Assembly: GCF_002994615.1 (NCBI RefSeq)
Contig: NZ_PVNK01000166.1
Coordinates: forward strand, 39,913 to 103,912
DNA: 64,000 bases
Direction of reading: 5' to 3'
Source of the DNA: Enhygromyxa salina
Lineage (GTDB): Bacteria > Myxococcota_A > Polyangia > Nannocystales > Nannocystaceae
Part shown: positions 1 to 9,250 of the stretch, piece after piece
How the letters are laid out: each line of letters starts with the position of its first letter
Numbering within the stretch: position 1 is the first letter of the stretch
Notes under the pieces: model-generated
Databases searched by the model: none
What the model was told of the DNA's origin: nothing
The model's input: the letters and a program-made list of their open reading frames with translations, nothing else
Program-made: the position numbers and the translations under genes

Positions 1-1355
1 TGCGCGAGCGCGAGCTTCTCCTCGAGCGCGTCACGAAAGGCCGCGGCCCCGTGGAGCATCAAGGGCAGCCACAGGCGCAGGCCCCGGAAGGGCCGGCTGA
101 GCTCGGGCCCGAGGTGGCCCGGGCTCGGCGTCTCGCTTGGATCGAAGTCGCGGAGGTAGTCGGCCTCGGCCATGTGCGCGGCGGCCAGGCGCGCGCCGTC
201 ACGAACGAGGAGACAGCCGGTCCCGTAGGGCAAGAACATGCCCTTGTGGGGGTCGAAGCACAGCGAGTCGGCGGCCTCGATCCCGCGCAGGCGCGGGCGC
301 CCGCTGGGCGCGAGGACGAAGGCGCCGCCGTAGGCCCCGTCGACGTGAAGCCACAGATCTTCTTCGCGGCACAGCGCGGCGAGCTCGGGCAGCGGGTCGA
401 TCGCTCCGGTGTTGGTGGTGCCGGCCGTCGCGATCACGCAAAAGGGCCGCAGCCCGCGGTGACGATCGGCCTCGACCTGGGCGCGAAGGTCATCGAGCTC
501 GAGGCGCAAGAGCCCGTCGACCGCGACCGCGCGGAGGTTGGCCGCGGGCACGCCGGCCATGCGCGCGGCCTTGGCGATGCTGTGGTGGGCCTGGGTCGAG
601 GTGTAGACGATCGCCCGGGAGTAGTCGCCCGTGTCGCCGAAGTGATGGTGGCGGGCGGTGCAAAGCGCGGTGAAGTTGGCCATCGACGAGCCCGTTGTCA
701 GGAGCCCGCGCGCGTCCTGGCCGTAGCCAAACTCGTTGGCGAGCCACTCGATCACGTCGTGCTCGAGCCGGACCCAGCCCGGGGCCGCCATCGCGTAGCC
801 GGTGAAGCGGTTGGCGACGTCGCTGATCAGATCGGCGAGCGCGGCGGCGTAGAGGCCCCCACCGGGCACGTAGGCCAGGTAGCCGGGCCCGGCGGCCTCG
901 AGCGAGGCGTCCATCGAGCCCGCGATCAGCTCGAGCGCCCGGGGCAGGCCACCGTCGAGGGCGCGCTCGCCGATCGGCGCGCGGTGGCGTTCGGCGAGGC
1001 GCTGCCCGGCCGCGCCGACCTGGCCCTTGGCCGAGCGGGTCGGGATCGTGCGCAGCAGCTCGAGGACGTGCTCCGAGACCTCGCGCATCCACTCGCCGCG
1101 GGTCCCGGCGTCGGGCTCGAGCGCGCCGCTGTCGAGGGGCTCGCCGAGCGGCGCGTGGAAGGGGTGCGGGGCCGGGCCCTCGGGGATCGGGCCCCGCTGC
1201 GAAGCGGCTGCGATGCTGCGGTCGTCGAGCTGATCGATGAGCCGCGGGGGCAGCTGGGTCGGTGGTGGGTCCGAGGCCTCGCGCTCGGCCTCGGACGGCG
1301 CCTCGGCGGGCTCGGGTGCCGGGGGCGTGCGCAGATCATCGGGGTCCAGAGGCAT
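1..1355 (-). CDS. PLP-dependent group II decarboxylase (aromatic-L-amino-acid decarboxylase-like), 3' end cut by window edge
   Basis: I translated the minus strand from an ATG at 1355; the frame stays open to base 1, so only the N-terminal ~450 residues are present. A Pro/Glu-rich N-terminus of about 60 residues precedes the fold. Family marks in order are GPGYLAYVPGGG, LTTGSSMANFTAL, HVDGAYGGAF (the Asp that binds the pyridine nitrogen) and DPHKGMFLPYG near residue 371, whose Lys forms the PLP Schiff base. Such enzymes decarboxylate aromatic amino acids, glutamate or related substrates; the substrate cannot be told here. The gene is divergent from the small gene at 1409 with only about 50 bp between them, so their promoters must overlap. 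Confidence in the family is high. Confidence 0.9.
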   Translation of the reverse strand, partial: MPLDPDDLRTPPAPEPAEAPSEAEREASDPPPTQLPPRLIDQLDDRSIAAASQRGPIPEGPAPHPFHAPLGEPLDSGALEPDAGTRGEWMREVSEHVLELLRTIPTRSAKGQVGAAGQRLAERHRAPIGERALDGGLPRALELIAGSMDASLEAAGPGYLAYVPGGGLYAAALADLISDVANRFTGYAMAAPGWVRLEHDVIEWLANEFGYGQDARGLLTTGSSMANFTALCTARHHHFGDTGDYSRAIVYTSTQAHHSIAKAARMAGVPAANLRAVAVDGLLRLELDDLRAQVEADRHRGLRPFCVIATAGTTNTGAIDPLPELAALCREEDLWLHVDGAYGGAFVLAPSGRPRLRGIEAADSLCFDPHKGMFLPYGTGCLLVRDGARLAAAHMAEADYLRDFDPSETPSPGHLGPELSRPFRGLRLWLPLMLHGAAAFRDALEEKLALA

Positions 1356-1408
1356 TGCGCCCGGAATCTATCATTGCGGCCCCCCCAGCCAAGTGCGAGC
1401 GTGGGGTG

Positions 1409-1930
1409 ATGCCGAACACCAACCATGACTCCAGCGATGATCGTGAGATCAACCGCGACGTGCGGCGGGTCGAGTCGTCGGAGACCGCGAACCGCGTGCG
1501 CGCCGAGATCGAGGCCCTCCACGAGTTCTTCGTCTCGTGGTTCACGGGCGCGGTCGAGAACGATGACGACGTGTTTCAGCGGGGCTTCGCCCGGCGCTTC
1601 GACCCTGGCTTCGTGCTGGTCCCGCCCGCGGGGACGCTGATGTCACTCCCGCGCCTGACCAGGGCGATCCGCGAGGGCTACGGGCAAAACCCAGACTTTC
1701 GCATCGCGATCCGCGAGGTCGTGCTCCGCCGCGAGATCGGCGACCTCGTGCTGGTCACCTACGAGGAGTGGCAGCGCAACGCCAAGGCCTCGACGCCCGC
1801 CGACAACGGGCGCGCGGCGACGGCGGTGTTCAAGGCCGATCGCGTCGCGCCCGGCGGGCTCGCGTGGCTCCACGTCCACGAGTGCTGGCTGCCGCGCGAG
1901 GTCATGGCCGCGGGGCCCTACGACTTTTGA
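1409..1930 (+). CDS. Small SnoaL/NTF2-like protein, function unknown
   Basis: 173 residues from ATG 1409. After a polar N-terminus, residues about 25-170 look like a cone-shaped NTF2/SnoaL fold: an initial helix (ALHEFFVSWFTG), a segment RRFDPGFVLVPPAG, and two long strands ending in WLHVHECWLP. These proteins are often ligand-binding or small enzymes acting on unknown substrates. No signal peptide is visible. It is convergent with the next gene and overlaps its 3' end by 13 bp. It is divergent from the decarboxylase, which gives a weak hint of shared regulation. The family call is an inference from the fold pattern. Confidence 0.65.
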   Translation: MPNTNHDSSDDREINRDVRRVESSETANRVRAEIEALHEFFVSWFTGAVENDDDVFQRGFARRFDPGFVLVPPAGTLMSLPRLTRAIREGYGQNPDFRIAIREVVLRREIGDLVLVTYEEWQRNAKASTPADNGRAATAVFKADRVAPGGLAWLHVHECWLPREVMAAGPYDF

Positions 1931-2445
1931 TCGGGGGGCTCGGGGGGCTCGCCGTACTCGTCGGCGATCGTGATCACGTCGGCGACCAGGCTGTCGATCG
2001 CGGCCGCGGCCTTGGCCTCGACCCCCGGGCGCGCGAGCAGCCACCGCAGGGCCTCGCCGATGTCGCTGAACACCTTTTGCTTGACCGGCGAGCGCGAGAC
2101 TAGCTGGAGGCTGGTCAGGACCGAGCGGAAGAACACCGCCCGGAACCCGCCGCTCTCGACCACGAGCGCCGAGCCAAGGGTGGTGGTCGCGAACTCCCGC
2201 ATGTTGCGGGCGCTCCTCTCGCGGACCTCGTCGGTGACGGTCATCTCGAGGCCCGCGCGGATGATCGTCAGGGCCACGAAGTGGCCCCACTCGTCGCTGA
2301 GCTCGCGCTGAACCTTGGCGATCAGGTCGAGGTCCACGGTGTCGACGACCCGGCCGCAGACGACCACGACCAGGCTCTCGCACGCGGCGACGCAAAAGTG
2401 CGTGCCGCGATGGCGAATCTCGAGGGGGGCGGAGGGCGGGGTCAC
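1918..2445 (-). CDS. Conserved myxobacterial hypothetical protein, STAS-like
   Basis: 175 residues, cytoplasmic. The pattern of an early strand (ESLVVVVCGRVVD), a helix, a second strand (FVALTIIRAG), then residues about 95-150 reading GSALVVESGGFRAVFFRSVLTSL and ending in EALRWLLARPG resembles a family that is abundant in myxobacteria and sits on a STAS/SpoIIAA-like fold. No catalytic residues stand out. Nothing in the neighbourhood assigns a role. The last 13 bp overlap the convergent gene that ends at 1930. Confidence 0.6.
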   Translation of the reverse strand: MTPPSAPLEIRHRGTHFCVAACESLVVVVCGRVVDTVDLDLIAKVQRELSDEWGHFVALTIIRAGLEMTVTDEVRERSARNMREFATTTLGSALVVESGGFRAVFFRSVLTSLQLVSRSPVKQKVFSDIGEALRWLLARPGVEAKAAAAIDSLVADVITIADEYGEPPEPPDQKS

Positions 2446-2480
2446 CGCGGTCGAGTCTACCCGCCTTTTGCCCGCGGGGG

Positions 2481-3808
2481 TCAGTCCGCGAATTGTTGAA
2501 GGTCCATGTAGCGGTCACGCAGCTGGGTCTGGCGCGACTTCATCTCGAGCTCGTGACCGCGGACCCAGACCTGCTCGGCCGAGGTCGACAGCTCGAAGGG
2601 GTCGGCCCCGTCCCAGACGACCAGGCTCGCGACCTTGCCGACCGCGATCGTCCCGTACTCGTCGTCCATCCCGTAGGCCCTCGCGGCGTTCAGCGTGATC
2701 GCCTCCAGGGCCGCGGCCCGCGGGAGCCCGTTGGCCACGGCGACGCCGGCCTCTTGGGTGATGTTGCGGGCGTTGTGGCTGTCGAAGGTCGCGATCCCGA
2801 CCTCGACCCCGGCGGCGTGGAGCAGCGCCGCGCTGTCGAGGCGCGCGCCGAGGGTGTCGAAGCTGCCCGGGAGGTTTTGGGTTGGCTGGACGACGACGGT
2901 CAGGCCCGCGGCGGCGAGCTGTTCGGCGACCTTCCAGCCCTCGGCCGCGCCGACGATCGTGAGCTCGATGTCGAGGCTCTCGCCGAGCTCGATCAGCGCG
3001 AGCAGATCGCTGGCCCGGTGGGCGCGCACGACCAGGGGGATGGTCTTGTCGAGCACGGGCCACAGCGCGCGCAGATCGAGGGGGTGGGCGACGAGGGCCC
3101 GGGCCTGGTTGCGCTCGTAGCTGCGCTGGTTGGCGCGGTACCACTTCGCGTCTTCGAAGGCCTCGCGGAGCTCGGCGAGCGAGGCCGCGCGCGAGCCCGC
3201 GTAGCTACGGCCAAAGTTGGTAGCGATCGCCACGCCCTCGGCCGCGACGATGTTGGCGTGGTCGCCCGGGAGCAGGTCGATCCACGCGACCGCGCCCGAG
3301 ATCAACCCACCGCGCGGCGCGACGGCGGCCGTGGTCACGCCCTCGATCGCCTGGATCGGGATCAGCGCGGAGTCGGCGTTGACGGCCGAGGCCGGGTCGT
3401 AGCCCGACTTGATCGGGCCGTCGCCGTCCCTGCGCGCGTCGTCGCGGGTGCTGGCCTCGGCGCCGATCTCGATCAGACCGATCGAGGTGTCGGCCGCGAT
3501 CAGCCCGGGCGTGACGACCTTGCCGCCGAGGTCGTGGGTGGTCGCGTCGGGCCCGGCCGCGATCCTGCCCTCGTCGACCTTCGAGATCTTGCCGTCCTCG
3601 ATCAGGATCGAGCCGCCCTCGATGATCGTGCCGTCGCCGACCTGGATCGTGGCGTTGGTCAGGAGCACGGTCTCGGTCTCGGCGTCGACGTCGACGACCG
3701 GCGGCGCGGCCTCGGCTGGGGCCGGGGGCAGGGCGGTGAGCAGCAGGGGGAGGGGGGCGAACAGCGGGATCAGCAAGAAGGCCGGCCGCAGCTTGTCGGT
3801 GAAGATCT

Positions 3809-3812
<4 letters not shown>
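2481..3812 (-). CDS. Secreted amidohydrolase-family protein lacking the first HxH metal motif
   Basis: 443 residues with a Sec signal peptide (hydrophobic core around residues 10-28, cleavage near PAEA). It has the composite amidohydrolase layout: an N-terminal beta sandwich with GGSILIEDGKI, a TIM barrel and a C-terminal GKVASLVVWDGADPFE strand pair. The position that normally reads PGLIDxHxH here reads PGLIAADTSIG, so two metal ligands are missing, while later family positions (VVRAHRASD and FDSHNAR) remain. It overlaps the upstream amidohydrolase gene by 4 bp (ATGA), so the two are translationally coupled. The pair may work as one enzyme with this as a non-metal or regulatory partner; that is inference. 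Confidence 0.85.
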
Positions 3813-5329
<1,517 letters not shown>

Positions 5330-5459
5330 GGTGAGGACGCTACGCCCCCGAGCCCACCGCCCGCAACACGCCAGCGGCCGAAACCCAGGCCTGGACCGGT
5401 CTGACGCGCCCGCACGGGGCCTCTCGGGCAAGCGCGGCTGGCTCTGCTACCTTCCCGGC

Positions 5460-6410
5460 GTGCACCCGGCCTCGCGCAGCCTGATCGACCGCTGGATCTA
5501 CGCCGCCAAGGTCGACAGCTGGCCCAAGCTGCTCGTGCCCACGATCCTGGGCCAGGCGCTTGGCGTCGCGGCCGCGGGCCGCGTCGATCCGCGGGCCTTC
5601 GTGCTCGGCTTGTGTTTCACGATCTGCCAGCTCCTGTTCGTGGTGTTTCTCAACGACTGGGGCGACCGCCGCGTCGATCGGATCAAGCGCCAGATGTTCC
5701 CCGAGGGCTGCTCGCCCAAGACGATCCCCGACGCGATCCTCCCGGGGTCGGCGGTCTTGACCGCGGGTGTCGTCGCGGGCCTCGCCGGGTTGGGGGTGGC
5801 GCTCTACGCCGAGCTGTCCCTCGCGCGCGCGGGCGCGACCTGGTCCGCGCTCGCGCTGATGGCGATCTTCTTGGCCTACACCTTCTGGCCGCTGCGGCTC
5901 AACTATCGCGGCGGCGGCGAGTGGCTCGAGGGCCTCGGCGTCGGCCTGGTCCTGCCGTGGTTTCACCTCTTCTTGCAGAGCGGGGAGTCGGGCCTGGTCC
6001 GCGAGCTGTGGCTGCTGCCGGGCTTTTGCCTGCTCGCGCTGGCCAGCGCCGTGGCCAGCGGGCTGTCCGACGAGCAGAGCGACCGCCGCGGCGGCAAGCG
6101 GACCTACGCGAGCGAGTACGGCAACCGGGCCGCGCGGGCCCTGGTCGAGCGCCTGGGCCTGGCCGCGGCGCTGGTCTGGGCCGTGACCGTGCGCGTCAGC
6201 GGCGTGGTCCCGGCCCCCGTCGGCGCGCTCGTGGTCATCGTCGTGCTCGTCAACTGGCGGCGCCTGCGGAAGCTCAGCCCCGAGGCCACGACCAACGCCT
6301 TCGACGCCCAGCGCGCCTACAAGCGCGTCCTCCACCAGGCCCAGTGGCGCAGCGCGACCTTGATCGCGGTCATCTTGATCGCGCTCACGATCCTCGGGTG
6401 GCGGCGCTGA
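5460..6410 (+). CDS. UbiA-family prenyltransferase
   Basis: 316 residues from a GTG at 5460. It is an integral membrane protein with about eight or nine hydrophobic segments. Both diagnostic aspartate-rich motifs are present: NDxxDxxxD at residues 65-73 (NDWGDRRVD) and DxxxD at 204-208 (DEQSDRRGGK). These bind the prenyl diphosphate through magnesium. Family members prenylate aromatic acceptors in menaquinone, ubiquinone, heme O or pigment pathways; there is no quinone operon here to pick the acceptor. The stop overlaps the ATG of the next gene (TGATG), so the two are co-translated. It is divergent from the amidohydrolase operon. Confidence 0.88.
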   Translation: MHPASRSLIDRWIYAAKVDSWPKLLVPTILGQALGVAAAGRVDPRAFVLGLCFTICQLLFVVFLNDWGDRRVDRIKRQMFPEGCSPKTIPDAILPGSAVLTAGVVAGLAGLGVALYAELSLARAGATWSALALMAIFLAYTFWPLRLNYRGGGEWLEGLGVGLVLPWFHLFLQSGESGLVRELWLLPGFCLLALASAVASGLSDEQSDRRGGKRTYASEYGNRAARALVERLGLAAALVWAVTVRVSGVVPAPVGALVVIVVLVNWRRLRKLSPEATTNAFDAQRAYKRVLHQAQWRSATLIAVILIALTILGWRR

Positions 6411-7186
6411 TGGTCGACGCCCCGCTCCGCGCGGCGACCGAGGCGCTCGCGCGCGGAGTCACGGGGCCGCTGCGCACCCTCGATCCGGCGCGCGAGCACG
6501 CGACGCCGCTGGTCGAGGTCCACCGCCGCGCCCTCGCCGAGCTCGAGCCTTCGCTCGCCGCCGAGCTCGCCGCGCCTGTCGCCGAGGGCCTGTGCGCCCT
6601 CGCCCTCGCCCAGCTCGACGCGTTCCCGGGCAACCTGTTTTGGGACCTGGATCTGATCGCCCTCGCGATCGTGGACCAGGCCCGCGCGCAGGGCCCTGGC
6701 GCCGCCGCCTGCGTCGATGATCGCTTCGCGCGGATGGCCGACCTCCAGCGCCTCTACGGGCGCGCGACGGTCATCAACTTCTCCTACGTCCACGACTTCG
6801 TCTACGGCTTCGACTGGGCCAAGTGGGTCGCGCGCGAGCCCGCGGTCCAGGCCGAGGTGCCCGCGCCCTTCTCGCTCACCTTCTTGACCTACATGGACAC
6901 GCGCGGGCGCGAGCTGATCGAGCTGATCGCCCGCGATGATCACAAGTACCCGAGCCTGCCCGACGACGAGGCCCGCAACCCCTTCCCCTTCTCGCGCGAG
7001 CCCGAGGCCGAGGTCATGCTCCACCGCGAGCTCGCCCGCCGTGGGCTGATCCCCGTGCCGACCTGGAGCGCCGACGCGCTCGGGCTCGATTGGGCCGCGC
7101 GCTGGCGGGTGCCCTACTACGCGCGCCGGGTCGAGGTCGCCGCGGAGCTGGGCCTGTTGGTCGACGGCGATCAACCCCGGCGCTGA
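6410..7186 (+). CDS. Unknown protein translationally coupled to a UbiA-family gene
   Basis: 258 residues, soluble, no signal peptide. I do not recognise the family. The protein is mostly helical, with conserved-looking aromatic patches: NLFWDLDLIA, VINFSYVHDFVYGFDWAKWV and SLTFLTYMDTRGRELIELI. Its ATG overlaps the stop of the prenyltransferase gene, which suggests that both products act together, perhaps on the prenylated lipid or as a partner. The last 16 bp overlap the convergent lipoprotein gene. Compact His/Asp-containing stretches could bind metal, but no standard motif is seen. Confidence 0.7.
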   Translation: MVDAPLRAATEALARGVTGPLRTLDPAREHATPLVEVHRRALAELEPSLAAELAAPVAEGLCALALAQLDAFPGNLFWDLDLIALAIVDQARAQGPGAAACVDDRFARMADLQRLYGRATVINFSYVHDFVYGFDWAKWVAREPAVQAEVPAPFSLTFLTYMDTRGRELIELIARDDHKYPSLPDDEARNPFPFSREPEAEVMLHRELARRGLIPVPTWSADALGLDWAARWRVPYYARRVEVAAELGLLVDGDQPRR

Positions 7187-7689
7187 CGAAGGAGCGCCAG
7201 GGCGAGCAGGGCGCTCAGCACGACGCTCGCGGGGCCGGGCTCGCTGTCGGTCGAGCACCCGAGGGACTCGTCGGCGCCATCGTTGCAGTCGAGACCGCCG
7301 CTGTTCATCCAGGCGTGGTCATCACCCTCTGCGAACGAAAGGCCAGAGGTCCACGCTCCCGCCAAGTAGTTCTCCTCGCAGTCATCCCAGTCAAAGCCGC
7401 CCGAGAACAGATCCACCAGGCGCGTACACTCCGCGAACGCCAGGTCATTCAGCTCCTCGTTCCGGGCCCCCGACAGCACCTCCTCATCGGTCAGGCAAAG
7501 GCACGCCGTCCCGGACGAGCCGGTCTCTTCGTTGATGATGACGTGCTTGTCCCCGTTGTCCCAGTAGCCCCATCCGGTGATGACGACACACGCGACCCGT
7601 GTCGGCGCGGGGTCGTCGAAGTCGGCGGTCCTGTCGGCACACCCGGCGAGCGCGACGATGAGCGCCAAACTCGAGATGCGCGCGTTCAT
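7171..7689 (-). CDS. Lipoprotein with a MYXO-CTERM-like C-terminal tail
   Basis: 172 residues from ATG 7689, chosen because it directly precedes a lipobox (IVALAGC). The middle is Cys- and acid-rich and unrecognised (ACVVITGWGYWDNGD, SGTACLCLTDEEVL, FDWDDCEENY). The C-terminus has a Cys (SLGC), a short spacer, a hydrophobic helix (VVLSALLALALL) and a final basic cluster (RQRRG). That is the layout of the MYXO-CTERM sorting signal of myxobacteria, which is cleaved near the Cys and used for surface anchoring. Having both an N-terminal lipobox and this tail is unusual. Function unknown. Confidence 0.75.
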   Translation of the reverse strand: MNARISSLALIVALAGCADRTADFDDPAPTRVACVVITGWGYWDNGDKHVIINEETGSSGTACLCLTDEEVLSGARNEELNDLAFAECTRLVDLFSGGFDWDDCEENYLAGAWTSGLSFAEGDDHAWMNSGGLDCNDGADESLGCSTDSEPGPASVVLSALLALALLRQRRG

Positions 7690-8053
7690 GGTGACTGGAC
7701 CCCGCCCATATCGCCGGCGGGCGCGGGCGAGTCGCCGGTCTCGGTCCCTGCATCGTAGACGGGGCGGCGCGGTCGAGGAGGTGATTCCCCAAGCCTGTGA
7801 CATGGCAGCGGATTTTTGGAGGCGATGCACGCCGCGAGCCGTGGCGCTGTGTGCGCGGGTTCACGAGTCGCGAGCCGGGTCTGCGGCAGGTTTCGGAGCC
7901 GCGGGCCCGAAGTGAGAAACAAATTTGCCCCCCAGGCCCCTGCAGAGCTCACTGCGCTCAGCCCCGCGACCCCCGAGGCCCCACCCGAGAGGAGCCGGAA
8001 CCCTTCGACGACGCCCTCCTCGCCGCACGATCCTCAACTCGCTCGTCCCCCGC
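7690..8053. other. Intergenic stretch without a convincing gene
   Basis: 364 bp between the lipoprotein gene and the remnant of a Uma2-type gene. Open frames here have Arg/Pro-rich, low-quality translations. It probably holds the promoter of the minus-strand lipoprotein and decayed sequence of the missing N-terminal part of the Uma2 gene, but I cannot align such a remnant with certainty. Confidence 0.4.
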
Positions 8054-8499
8054 ATGGCCTGGGCCCCTCGATCCCTCGTCGCTCAGCTTCTGACCTACTT
8101 CGATACCCAAGGCTGTCGCGTACTGCCGGCGCCCTTCGACATTCGCCTCCCCGAGGGCGACGAACTCGATGAGGAGGTCGAGACGGTCGTCCAGCCCGAC
8201 ATCTCGGTCGTGCGTGACCTGGCCAAGCTCGACGACCGCGGCTGCCGTGGCGCACCCAAGCTGGTCATCGAGGTCTTGTCGCCATCGACAGCCGGGCGCG
8301 ACCACCTGGTCAAGCGGGCGGTCTACGAGCGCCACGGTGTCTGGCAGTACTGGCTCGTTCACCCGATCGATCGGCTCGTGACGATCCACCGACGAACAAC
8401 CGACAAAGGGTTCGGGCCGCCCGAGATGTTCGAGGCTCGCGGGGCCCTCGCTGTCGAGGGATTCGACGAGCGTTCGCCGACATCCCGCCGATCGCTTAG
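8054..8499 (+). pseudogene. Broken Uma2-family (DUF820, PD-(D/E)XK) nuclease gene
   Basis: The frame from ATG 8054 gives the core of a Uma2 protein: CRVLPAPFDIRLP, VVQPDISVV, APKLVIEVLSPST and YERHGVWQYWLVHP, which carry the Asp and ExK-type residues of the nuclease fold. The usual N-terminal ~50 residues are missing. Near 8473 the natural end is out of frame: adding one base after GACGAGCG restores a plausible C-terminus FADIPPIA followed by a stop at 8497-8499. Truncation plus a one-base deletion make this a pseudogene. Uma2 genes are multi-copy in many bacteria and their role is unclear. Confidence 0.75.
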
Positions 8500-8573
8500 C
8501 TACGAGTGGACGGGCGCTTGGCCAGGCATGCGCCGAGCGCCGAGCGCCGAGCGCCGAGGGCAGGAGCGGGCTG

Positions 8574-9146
8574 CTAGACAAGGCCCGCGAGGGGCTCCGG
8601 GCGCACGAAGTCGTAGCCGAATTCGGCCTCGGGATCGGCGAGGTAGCCGGTCAAGGTCGCGAGCAGCGTCGAGCTCCGGACCTGAACCTCGGCGCCGAAG
8701 GCCTCGAAGTCGCGGGGGGCCCACACGGAGCGGTGAGCCTCGGCCGCGCGCTCGCGCCAGCTGTATTGAACATACTTTTGCGGCGCGACCACGAGGCAGT
8801 AGTGGCAGCGATAGATGAGGTAGTTGAGCAGGTCGATCCCCTCGGACTTCTTGAGGTGCTCGATCACGTCGCCGATGAGCACGACGTCGGCGGTGAGGTC
8901 GGGGAGGGCGTCGAAGGCGGTCTCGATCCGAGCGCGCGCGACGACGTCGTAGATCCCCTCGAGCTCGAAGTAGGAGATATAGGTGTCGTCGCATTCGACC
9001 GCGGCGATCAGCGCGTCGGGGTTGACGCGACGAATCATGCGTCCGTACTTGCCGGCGCCGGGTCCGAGGTCCAGATAGGACTGCGCGTCGTGAGTACGCA
9101 AGAAGGCCTCGATGTCGGCATCAAATACATCGCTCGAATAGGGCAC
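8574..9146 (-). CDS. Class I SAM-dependent methyltransferase
   Basis: 190 residues. Motif I is LDLGPGAGKYG (residues about 25-35), motif II ends in an acidic residue in AAVECDD, and the motif IV region reads ADVVLIGDVIEHLKKSEG, typical of the Rossmann-like SAM-binding fold. A following strand, CLVVAPQKYVQYSW, closes the sheet. The substrate is unknown; the short length without an extra domain suits a small-molecule or lipid methyltransferase. It stands alone in an intergenic setting, upstream on the minus strand of nothing obvious. Confidence 0.85.
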   Translation of the reverse strand: MPYSSDVFDADIEAFLRTHDAQSYLDLGPGAGKYGRMIRRVNPDALIAAVECDDTYISYFELEGIYDVVARARIETAFDALPDLTADVVLIGDVIEHLKKSEGIDLLNYLIYRCHYCLVVAPQKYVQYSWRERAAEAHRSVWAPRDFEAFGAEVQVRSSTLLATLTGYLADPEAEFGYDFVRPEPLAGLV

Positions 9147-9250
9147 GCGCGCTCCTTTGTCGGGCTTCCGCGCCAGCGTTCGACCAAGCTATCACGGCCC
9201 TCGCCAAGGGTCGACTCGCCGCGCGGTCGGGCCGCGCGGTCGGTATGCGC

